From Armatimonadota bacterium (lineage in GTDB: Bacteria; Bacteroidota; Ignavibacteria; OLB7), in contig JADZEY010000111.1 in NCBI GenBank assembly GCA_020850315.1, positions 1 to 41,625 on the forward strand: a stretch of 41,625 nucleotides of DNA. The letters run 5' to 3'. The notes below the pieces were generated by a model. That model was given only the letters and a program-made list of their open reading frames with translations. It made no database searches and had not been told where the DNA came from. Positions 6,713 through 14,687 of the stretch are shown here, piece by piece; within the stretch, counting starts at the first letter, position 1; the number at the start of each line of letters is the position of its first letter. Made by a program: the position numbers and the translations under genes.

Positions 6713-9139
6713 ATGCCAACCTCCCTTCGCTTACCGTTCCGCTGCTGCTTGCTGGTTGCTGCCATTCTTCTTTCAGCCCAGGAAGCTCTCCCCCAATCCA
6801 TTTTCGACATCAATTTTGGCGGCGCGCGGTCGCATCCGTTCGATGTTCAGCATATCGCGGTTGATGTTCGGTTCAATCTGGAACGGAAGGAGGTGAGCGG
6901 CACGGTGCAGCACCGAATCCGCTCGCTGGCGAACCCACTTGCGCAACTTCGGATAGATGCGGCATCCACCATGAATTTCACCGCAATCACAGTGGATGGC
7001 CGCCCAGCCCAGTATCAGCATTCCGGCGATACCCTGACGGTGATGCTCCCCACGCCGCGCCCCTACAACGACACGTTCACGGTCTCCATCAGCTACAACG
7101 TCATCCCGAACAAGGGCCTCTACTTTATCACCCCCAACACGAACGCCGGCAATCGGTATCAAATCTGGACGCAGGGGGAAGCCGAGGACAACCGCTACTG
7201 GTTGCCATGCTACGATTATCCGAACGACCGCGCCACCAGCGAACTACGCGCCACCATCCCCGCCGGATGGAAACTCCTTTCCAACGGCCTGCTACGCTCC
7301 ACCACCACCAACCCCGACAGCACAACAACGTGGCATTGGTTCCAAACAAAGGATCATGCAAGCTACCTGATAATGCTGGCAGCCGGGGACTACCTGGTCA
7401 CGCGCGACACCGCCGATGGAATCCCCTTGGAGTATTGGAGCTACCCAGATATGCCGGAGCGCGTCGGCCCAACGTTTGCCCGCACCCCCGATGTAATGCG
7501 CTATCTGGCCAGCAAATTGGGCGTTCCCTATCCCTGGGAGAAATATGCCCAAGTGATGATTGCCAATTTCATGTACGGCGGAATGGAGAACACCACCGCC
7601 ACCACACTGAACGATGATGCACTGGTTGATGAACGTGGATTGATTGATTACAACCCCGATAAATTGATTGCCCACGAAGCTGCCCACCAATGGTTTGGCG
7701 ACCTGGTGACCAACCGAAGCTGGGGCCACCTTTGGCTTCACGAGAGCTATGCCACCTACCTTGCCGCACGCTTCTGCGGCCACTACTACGGCGATGATGT
7801 TTTTGCGAAGGAGATGTACGATGCCGGAACCACCGCCGAAGCAACCGACAAGTGGGAGGGGCGCAACCCCATTGCCAACGGCAGAGGCATCCCCCAAAAC
7901 ATCTACCAACGGGGGGCGCGGGTGCTGCAGATGCTTTGCCAGTTGGTGGGGGAAGATCAGTTCTGGCGCGCAAACCAACTGTTCTTGCAACGCCACGCCC
8001 ACGGGCTGGTGGAATCAAACGACCTGAAACTTGCCTTCGAAGATGCCACAGGGCTGAACCTTGATTGGTTCTTCCGGCAGTGGATCTACGGCGCGGGAAT
8101 GCCACAATTTGCGGTGGAGAAAACGTGGGAGGATGGCCGGCTTCAACTGGTTGTTCGGCAGATCCAAACGTGCGACTCACTTACTGGCATATTTCGCGCA
8201 CCGGTTCCGATTGAGTTTCACCTTGCCGACCGGATTCTGGCCGACACCGTTTGGGTTTCGCACGCTGCCGACACGTTCCGGTTCCCGCTTCCGTCGCCGC
8301 CGAAGTTTGTGATCTTTGATGCTGGTGATGTTCTGCTAAAAACCGTTGAGTTCCGCCGCACCACCGATGAACTGATTGCGCAGCTTCAGGCCCCCCGAAT
8401 GATTGACCGATTGCTGGCAGTGCAAGAACTTGCGCGGATGAAGCCTGCAAAAAGAAATGCCGAGCAGAGGGCTCGCGCCATTGCCGAGCAGTTCCAGCGC
8501 GAACCTTCGCCGTTTGTGCGGCGCCAGATGCTAAACCGCATTGGAACAATTGACGAAACCGTTGGGGCCGCGATGCTGGCCCAAGCAATCCACGACCCCG
8601 ATGCCGACGTGCGCCGCGAGGCCGTAGAATCGGCTTGGATAATCCCAAACGAGGAGCGCGCCAGGCTGCTGCGCCCGCTGCTGCGCGACAGCAGTTTCAG
8701 CGTTATCAACGCCACGCTGGGGGTGCTGGCCACAACCGACACAGCTGGGCTGGAGCCATACTTGTTGGAGATGCACGGGAAGAAAGGGAGGCGGGAAAGG
8801 TTGGCACAAGGGTGGCTGGGCGCGGTTGCTGCCGGGAAATTCACACAGTTTGTGGATGCCGCCGTTGAGTACACAACCGAGCCGTTCAGCCGCCACACCC
8901 GCGCCGATGCCTACCAGACATTATCGGCGCTTGACACCACCACATCCAACGCCCGCGCAGCAATTCTGCGGGGCATTGTTGATGAATCCGACCGTGTCCG
9001 CGCCGCCGCCGCCACCGCCGCCGCCCGCCACCTTGATGATGCACTCCGCACCGCACTGCAAACCCTTCAGAACAACACAACCGAAGAAGCAAAAGAGGTG
9101 ATTGAAAAAGTGCTGGAAGGGGATTGGGAGGAAGAATAA
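6713..9139 (+). CDS. M1-family zinc aminopeptidase with C-terminal HEAT-like repeats
   Basis: This 808-residue secreted peptidase removes N-terminal amino acids from peptides. A signal peptide covers about residues 1-28. The catalytic zinc motif HEAAHQW starts at His321 (ligands H321 and H325, catalytic Glu322), and the third ligand Glu344 lies in LWLHESYATYLA, an exact HExxH-x18-E. The substrate-binding loop usually written GAMEN reads GGMEN (289-293). After about residue 560 the sequence turns into alpha-helical repeats (RRQMLNRIG..., DPDADVRREAVESAW), as in the HEAT-like tail of M1 enzymes. It probably works in the periplasm or at the surface. It follows the tRNA terminator and appears monocistronic. 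Confidence 0.92.
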   Translation: MPTSLRLPFRCCLLVAAILLSAQEALPQSIFDINFGGARSHPFDVQHIAVDVRFNLERKEVSGTVQHRIRSLANPLAQLRIDAASTMNFTAITVDGRPAQYQHSGDTLTVMLPTPRPYNDTFTVSISYNVIPNKGLYFITPNTNAGNRYQIWTQGEAEDNRYWLPCYDYPNDRATSELRATIPAGWKLLSNGLLRSTTTNPDSTTTWHWFQTKDHASYLIMLAAGDYLVTRDTADGIPLEYWSYPDMPERVGPTFARTPDVMRYLASKLGVPYPWEKYAQVMIANFMYGGMENTTATTLNDDALVDERGLIDYNPDKLIAHEAAHQWFGDLVTNRSWGHLWLHESYATYLAARFCGHYYGDDVFAKEMYDAGTTAEATDKWEGRNPIANGRGIPQNIYQRGARVLQMLCQLVGEDQFWRANQLFLQRHAHGLVESNDLKLAFEDATGLNLDWFFRQWIYGAGMPQFAVEKTWEDGRLQLVVRQIQTCDSLTGIFRAPVPIEFHLADRILADTVWVSHAADTFRFPLPSPPKFVIFDAGDVLLKTVEFRRTTDELIAQLQAPRMIDRLLAVQELARMKPAKRNAEQRARAIAEQFQREPSPFVRRQMLNRIGTIDETVGAAMLAQAIHDPDADVRREAVESAWIIPNEERARLLRPLLRDSSFSVINATLGVLATTDTAGLEPYLLEMHGKKGRRERLAQGWLGAVAAGKFTQFVDAAVEYTTEPFSRHTRADAYQTLSALDTTTSNARAAILRGIVDESDRVRAAAATAAARHLDDALRTALQTLQNNTTEEAKEVIEKVLEGDWEEE

Positions 9140-9147
9140 TCGCTGCC

Positions 9148-9262
9148 TGAACTCTACGAAATCGCACGGGCAAGCGAGCTTCCCCGCTCATGCTGAACCT
9201 ATCTGAATTCCACGAGATCGCACGGGGGAGTTTACTCCCCCGCTCATGCTGAACCTGAGGGG
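9148..9262. repeat. Tandem intergenic repeat with GCTCATGCTGAACCT
   Basis: Two adjacent units of about 55 bp each contain CTGAA, then ACGA(A/G)ATCGCACGGG, an AG-rich stretch, and CCCCGCTCATGCTGAACCT. The tail GAGGGGGCCAAAGCCGAAGA resembles the right arm of the hairpin repeats at 3094 and 4962. No gene is seen between 9140 and 9580. Confidence 0.65.
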
Positions 9263-9346
9263 GCCAAAGCCGAAGAGGAGATTGTAATGCTTCAGTTTCT
9301 CACCCAACCTCCCCCTCCACTCATTCAGTTTCTCACCAAATATCAC

Positions 9347-9384
9347 CTCCGCTCATGCTGAGCCCCGTCGAAGTATGAGCGGAG
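9347..9384. repeat. REP-like palindrome
   Basis: CTCCGCTCAT (9347-9356) and ATGAGCGGAG (9375-9384) form a perfect 10-bp stem around GCTGAGCCCCGTCGAAGT. Palindromes of this form (GCTCATGCTGAG...GTCGAAG.ATGAGC) are, from memory, frequent REP-type intergenic elements in many bacterial genomes. No REP-associated transposase is present in the window. Confidence 0.65.
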
Positions 9385-9439
9385 CCACCGAACTGGCATT
9401 TCTTCACTCTCCTTGATTCGACACTCGACATTCCCCAAT

Positions 9440-9500
9440 CAGGTGAAGCCACTGTTTCCACTTCATTTGCCGGCTGGGATAGGGGCAAAACCGAAGAGTG
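9440..9500. repeat. Degenerate copy of the intergenic hairpin repeat
   Basis: AGGTGAAGCCACTGTTTCCA, CTTCATTTGCCGGCTGGGAT and AGGGGCAAAACCGAAGA match the right half of copies A to C (box CTACTGCTTCCACTTCATT and arm GGCTGGGAGAGGG) with several substitutions. It follows an ATTCGACACTCGACATTCCC repeat at 9416-9436. Confidence 0.55.
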
Positions 9501-9580
9501 AAAGAAGCAAGAACTACTCTTGTTTCTTTCACTCTTCCCTATCCATTCCTCTCTATTTCTCTCCTGCTTTTCCTTGCTGC

Positions 9581-10482
<902 letters not shown>

Positions 10483-10486
<4 letters not shown>

Positions 10487-11259
10487 TTCCAGTTTCCAAG
10501 CAGTTGTTGAAGTGGTGCAATCAGTCCCGCTTGCAGGTCGTTCGGCACCGGGACGCGCACAATCAGGTTCGGCCACAGGATCATTGGTGGTTGCTCAATC
10601 AGGCGGGCCGATAGCCTGACCAAGTGCAAATCGTCGTACAGAAATGGGCGTTGGCCGCAGTGCAACGCGCGGCAGTTGATCCGCACGCCATGCCCGCAAT
10701 CATTCTGGCGGCAAATCCGCCCGATATATCCTCCATCCGCATTTGTCAAAAACAGATCGGCTTCGCGGTGCACCGTTTGTGCAGCTTCATGCAACCTACG
10801 CACACGCGAAGCCAACGGCGCAAGCTCCATCCCATCAGCAACGGTGATCAAAAGATCAATATCTCTGGGATCAGGTTTTGCTGTTGCCAGCGACCCAATC
10901 AGGGCAATCCGCATCACCCCATCCAGCGGGCTTCCTCCATCGGCGGCAATCACCCCACGCACAAATCGGAGCGTCTCGGCAATCAGCCGCAATCGGGTTC
11001 CTGTTGGCGGTGTGTAGATAGCATCTTCGGTTAGTGGAATCGCCGACAGCAATGTTATTTCGGTGGCATACGCCGCGCAGGCGTGAATGTCATCTTCGAT
11101 GAGTTGCGGGTAGCGGACTAGCAACTCCTGAGCGGTTTCCCCTGCGGCAAGCCTTCCCAGCACTTCAATCACGGCGATAGAAGTCCCACGAATCAGCGCG
11201 CTGCCGGGGTCGCCCGGTGTGCCGACGGTTATTCTGCGAAGAAGCTCGTGATGTGTCAT
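10483..11259 (-). CDS. DUF433 - nucleotidyltransferase fusion protein
   Basis: Two domains are visible in 258 residues. Residues about 1-75 match DUF433: [20 protein letters not shown], a hydrophobic helix, then [21 protein letters not shown]. This is a small helix-turn-helix-like family often found as an antitoxin or DNA-binding unit. Residues about 90-230 match a minimal nucleotidyltransferase core: [20 protein letters not shown] (GS then DxD) and a later acidic ADLFL strand that could supply the third carboxylate. A cysteine-rich stretch [19 protein letters not shown] follows and could bind zinc. Stand-alone DUF433 proteins are usually 70-90 residues, so the fusion is notable. It is translationally coupled to the SEC-C gene. 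A toxin-antitoxin or nucleotide-modifying role is possible but unproven. Confidence 0.75.
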
Positions 11260-11405
11260 CTGAAGCAGAGAGAGAGGGGAGGTAGAAGGCTACCAGCCAA
11301 ATCGCGAACCAAAAAATTGATGTGAACCACGAAAAACCGAGCCGAAGATAATAAACCACTGGCAGCTACCTTACTGTATGTGAGAAACTTACACGAATTT
11401 TGCCC

Positions 11406-12527
11406 ATGCACTACTTCACACGCCTTCCTTCTCTCAGTCTTGTTCTTCTTCTTGTTTCGCTTCCTTCCCTGCAAGCGCAAGACTCAACGGCCTCCCCGGC
11501 TGATGCTCCCGCAGCCGACAGCGCCGCTCGCGACCGTAGCGGCCTGGCCATTCTTCCCTTTGTTGCCTACACCCCCGAAACCCGTTGGGCCGGCGGTGGT
11601 GCGGTGATCTACTACTCGCGCGCGGAAGATGCCCCGCTGGATTCCCGCGCTGACGAGATCAGCGGCGGCGGAATTTATACCCAGAACAAACAGCTCTCCA
11701 TCATCTGCTACCCCGAACTCTACTGGGCCGAAGGGCGATGGAGCCTGAAAGGGAGCTTGGGCTATCTCCAGTATCCCACCTACTTCTACGGCGTTGGCAA
11801 CGCTACCCGAAAGGAGGATGAAGAACTGTACGAACCGCGCACGCTCCGTTGCTCGGCAGCCATCACCCGATACTTCGACCACTTGATGCTTGCGGTGCGC
11901 TACGATGCCCGCCACGACAAATTCCTTGCTGTGGATTCTGGAGGTTTTTTGGATAACGATCGGTTTACCGGAAGCAATGGCGGGTTGGCCAGCGGCGTTG
12001 GGCTGATTGCTGGGATTGATGACCGCGACTACACCTTCAGCACCACACGCGGAACCTACGTGCGGCTGATTGCCATGGGCTACGATGGCATCCTGGGGAG
12101 CGATTTCGATTGCGGGAAATTCACCTTGGATGCCCGCCGCTACTGGCCGGTGTTTGGGGATCATGTTGTGGCGGCGCAGGTGTATGGCGAGTTCACCAGC
12201 GGCCAGGCACCCTTCTACATGCTCTCCCAGCTTGGCGGCGAAAACCGGATGCGAGGGTTCTACGAAGGCCGCTACCGGAACAACCAGATGATGACCGCAC
12301 AAGCCGAATACCGCCTGCCGGTGTGGTGGCGGTTTGGCGTGGTGGGGTTTGCGGGGATTGGCGCGGTGGCCCCAACCATGGCGACATTCGGCCTACGCGA
12401 CGTTCGCGCTTCGGCAGGGACTGGCATCCGTTTTTCGCTGGATCCGAAGGAGCGGATCAACGTCCGGCTGGATTTTGGGGTCGGGGAAAAACTGGAGTTC
12501 TACTTCGGGATTGATGAAGCGTTGTAG
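11406..12527 (+). CDS. Omp85/surface-antigen (D15)-like outer-membrane barrel
   Basis: Translation probably starts at ATG 11406, giving 373 residues; an in-frame TTG two codons upstream is less likely. A signal peptide (HYFTRLPSLSLVLLLVSLPSLQAQ) precedes a short Ala/Asp-rich linker. The rest is an array of amphipathic beta-strands. The C-terminal half contains the barrel signature LGGENRMRGFYEGRYRNNQM and strands AEYRLPVWWRFGVVGFAGIG typical of BamA/TamA-type 16-strand barrels. No POTRA domains are present, so it is not BamA itself; small POTRA-less D15 proteins in this group have unknown roles. It is monocistronic and ends before a strong hairpin. Confidence 0.8.
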   Translation: MHYFTRLPSLSLVLLLVSLPSLQAQDSTASPADAPAADSAARDRSGLAILPFVAYTPETRWAGGGAVIYYSRAEDAPLDSRADEISGGGIYTQNKQLSIICYPELYWAEGRWSLKGSLGYLQYPTYFYGVGNATRKEDEELYEPRTLRCSAAITRYFDHLMLAVRYDARHDKFLAVDSGGFLDNDRFTGSNGGLASGVGLIAGIDDRDYTFSTTRGTYVRLIAMGYDGILGSDFDCGKFTLDARRYWPVFGDHVVAAQVYGEFTSGQAPFYMLSQLGGENRMRGFYEGRYRNNQMMTAQAEYRLPVWWRFGVVGFAGIGAVAPTMATFGLRDVRASAGTGIRFSLDPKERINVRLDFGVGEKLEFYFGIDEAL

Positions 12528-12541
12528 CCAAAAAGCCAGCA

Positions 12542-12590
12542 AACAACAAGCAGGGGCGGAACCGTGATGGTTCCGCCCCTGCTTGTTGTT
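12542..12590. terminator. 22-bp perfect hairpin, probable bidirectional terminator
   Basis: AACAACAAGCAGGGGCGGAA plus CC (12542-12563) pairs perfectly with 12569-12590 around the loop GTGAT. It sits between the convergent barrel gene (stop 12527) and the minus-strand gene ending at 12719. The flanks carry GTTGTTGTTC rather than a clean T-run, so termination is probable but not certain. Confidence 0.75.
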
Positions 12591-12648
12591 GTTCAATACG
12601 CTGTATTCTTACTCCTCTCAGGTTTGCCTATCTGCTGGATTTTTAGAA

Positions 12649-12744
12649 TCCACCGCAGGAGCCGTTAGGTGATCATAGCTGCAGTTCTTGCTGCACACGC
12701 CATGTCCACCCCACGCGATCAACCACCTCCACCGCAGGAGCCGT
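12649..12744. repeat. 17-bp direct repeat at the 3' end of the tail-fibre-like gene
   Basis: TCCACCGCAGGAGCCGT occurs at 12649-12665 and 12728-12744. On the minus strand the inner copy encodes the last codons of the gene (DGSCGG) before its stop. The outer copy would read GSCGGF then TAA in a matching frame. This looks like the remaining end of a second, deleted paralogue. Confidence 0.6.
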
Positions 12745-13609
12745 CCGACTTACTCACAACCGCCCAAGAGTTAGCCGGGGCATCCCAGATTAGCGTGAGG
12801 ACCTCATCTGGAAAGATGTGTAGGTTCCAGAAGTCGGATGTCAGGATATTTCCGTTGGAAAGCTCGAACCCTTGGGATGGGTTTTGCCCGAATGGCCCAT
12901 CGTTGCAATCCCCTTTGGCTTGCAGCATCAGTATCTGGCCATCTTGCAGGCCATCGCTTAGGTACACAAAGGTGTTGTCCGGACGGGTGCTGGAGCGGGC
13001 ACGAATGTAGGAGCGGTTGCCAACGGTGATTGTGCCACCATCAGTTAACGCAACTTCCGATGGTGGGCGCACCGCCAAACCGCCATCAACATCCATCCGC
13101 ACGTTCGGGTCGGTTGTGCCAATGCCAACGTCACCATCGTTATCCACCCGCATCCGTTCAGCATTGTTGGTGCGGATCACCAACGCAACGTCATCTTTTG
13201 TTCCCAAAAAATTGGTTGCGGGGTTCGTGTTCGGGTTGCCCGTTGTGGACCAGCCGAAGTTCACCAAGTTGCTGGTGTTCAAAATCGTAGCCCACGTAGG
13301 AGTCCCCGGCGTTCCGCTGTTGTACTCAAAGTTGCCAGTGGTGGTGTTGAACACCAGCAGCCCAGTGGCCGGGTTCGGTATCGCGTCCCGTTGGGCCGAG
13401 GTCATTCGCGGGATTAATAATCCTGCACTTGTGGAGAAGATATCCAGCGCAGCTGATGGATCAGGTTTTGTGGTTCCAACCCCCATGTGTCCGTTGGGAT
13501 CAACAACAGGAGAGTTCTGTTGAGCAACGGTGACGGTTGCCATGCTGAGCGTTAGTAGCAACAGCCCCACGGCAAGCATCGGCAATGGTAAACGTTGAGG
13601 TACGATCAT
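12719..13609 (-). CDS. Secreted tail-fibre-like protein
   Basis: The start at ATG 13609 gives 296 residues and places a signal peptide (LPMLAVGLLLLTLSMATVTVAQ) at the N-terminus. The longer frame to 13807 is rejected. Next come GVGTTKPDPSAALDIFS and LIPRMTSAQRDAIPNPATGL, then LVFNTTTGNFEYNSG. This pattern is common in secreted Bacteroidota proteins and resembles phage tail-fibre trimerisation segments. A second GIGTTDPNVRMDVDG unit follows. The C-terminus is Cys/Gly-rich (SDGSCGGGG). No T9SS tail is recognised. Function is unknown; a trimeric surface fibre is one possibility. A promoter-like match lies upstream. Confidence 0.78.
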   Translation of the reverse strand: MIVPQRLPLPMLAVGLLLLTLSMATVTVAQQNSPVVDPNGHMGVGTTKPDPSAALDIFSTSAGLLIPRMTSAQRDAIPNPATGLLVFNTTTGNFEYNSGTPGTPTWATILNTSNLVNFGWSTTGNPNTNPATNFLGTKDDVALVIRTNNAERMRVDNDGDVGIGTTDPNVRMDVDGGLAVRPPSEVALTDGGTITVGNRSYIRARSSTRPDNTFVYLSDGLQDGQILMLQAKGDCNDGPFGQNPSQGFELSNGNILTSDFWNLHIFPDEVLTLIWDAPANSWAVVSKSDGSCGGGG

Positions 13610-13654
13610 TGGTAAGTCCTTAAGTGTGAGTTTGAGGAGTTCTGAGAAGTGACG

Positions 13655-13685
13655 CGAAAATAGGGCAGCAACTTGAATGCACCAA
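13655..13685 (-). promoter_or_regulatory. Promoter-like element for the tail-fibre-like gene
   Basis: On the minus strand, TTG (13685-13683), a 20-bp spacer and TATTTTCG (13662-13655) match TTG-N19-21-TAnnTTTG with one mismatch. It lies 46 bp before the ATG at 13609. Confidence 0.5.
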
Positions 13686-13706
13686 ACAATTATTCTACGC
13701 CACTGG

Positions 13707-14624
13707 CTACCGCAAAGTGATGCTCCCCTGCGGCGTGCGCGCAATAATTGGCGCGCCAAATGGGGTGCCAAGCGAATCAGGAAAACCCCGGATAAGCGGA
13801 AGCGCATCTACTTGCGGAAGCAGCCCCTCCGGCACATGAAGTTCAAGATTCCCCGACTGGGTGATAAGCCAGCAGGTGTCGGCAACCTGGCGCAATCTTG
13901 CGGTGATGTTCCCCCGTTCCAGCCGAACATCTGCAGCATTGAACTGCTCGCTCATCTCAACACTCCCTTCCCCCCTAACCCGAATTTTTGCATCGTTCAT
14001 GGTTGCTTGCAGCAACGTACCAGCCAGGGTGAAATCGCCATTCCCAACCAGCCGCTCAAGGGTGATGGTTCCGGCTGTGTCGGCCACACGCACCGTTCCG
14101 CGAACATCGCGCAAGGCGGTGGTGCAGCGGTCGGTGGCGCAAGTGATCTCCCCAACCACGCCATCAACCGCTACCTTCCCAGCCCTTCCGTGCAATCGCA
14201 GTTTTGTGTTGTCGGGGATTGTCAGCAGCACGGTGATGCTCCCCGAGCGGAGCGGGCTTCCCACAGGATACGCAGCCACGCGAACCGTCCCGTCGGAATC
14301 GCGCGTTGCATCGGCTTCCACCCTGCCGAACTCCACCGCATCCCCTTCCAGAAACAGATCCACGCCGATGCTTGCCGTGCCCCCCCGCACAATGCGCAGC
14401 TCCGCTTGTTCAAACCAGACCTCCACGCTACGCGGGGTGCTATCGGTTGGGAAGCTACGGTGGCGTGCGTCGCTGGGAAGGCTGGCAGCCGGAGCAAAAC
14501 CATCCGCAGGTGAGTTGCCGAACAGAAAGTTGGAGATAGTGTGGTCATCGCTGGCCGCTTCGTAGATCCCCCCCCCCGCCGCAAGCAAGGCCAGAAGGCT
14601 AATCGCAATTAACAGGTAGCGCAT
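13707..14624 (-). CDS. Secreted beta-solenoid protein, DUF4097-like
   Basis: A 305-residue protein with an N-terminal hydrophobic segment (MRYLLIAISLLALLAAGGG), which may be a signal peptide or an anchor. The rest is a series of short beta-strands in a repetitive pattern (SGSITVLLTIPDNTKLRLHG, GKVAVDGVVGEITCA, GTVRVADTAGTITLERLVG, GDFTLAGTLLQATM, GNITARLRQVAD, SGNLELHVPEG). This is the layout of DUF4097/putative adhesin domains that form a beta-solenoid. Such proteins are often encoded near envelope or anti-sigma genes and are of unknown function. It lies between two minus-strand genes, 63 bp downstream of the large protein's stop at 14688. Confidence 0.7.
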   Translation of the reverse strand: MRYLLIAISLLALLAAGGGIYEAASDDHTISNFLFGNSPADGFAPAASLPSDARHRSFPTDSTPRSVEVWFEQAELRIVRGGTASIGVDLFLEGDAVEFGRVEADATRDSDGTVRVAAYPVGSPLRSGSITVLLTIPDNTKLRLHGRAGKVAVDGVVGEITCATDRCTTALRDVRGTVRVADTAGTITLERLVGNGDFTLAGTLLQATMNDAKIRVRGEGSVEMSEQFNAADVRLERGNITARLRQVADTCWLITQSGNLELHVPEGLLPQVDALPLIRGFPDSLGTPFGAPIIARTPQGSITLR

Positions 14625-14687
14625 GTTGTTGATTTGAATAACGTAGCGCGAAACAGCAGAGTTGTTGACGGCAACGGAGCTCCCGCT

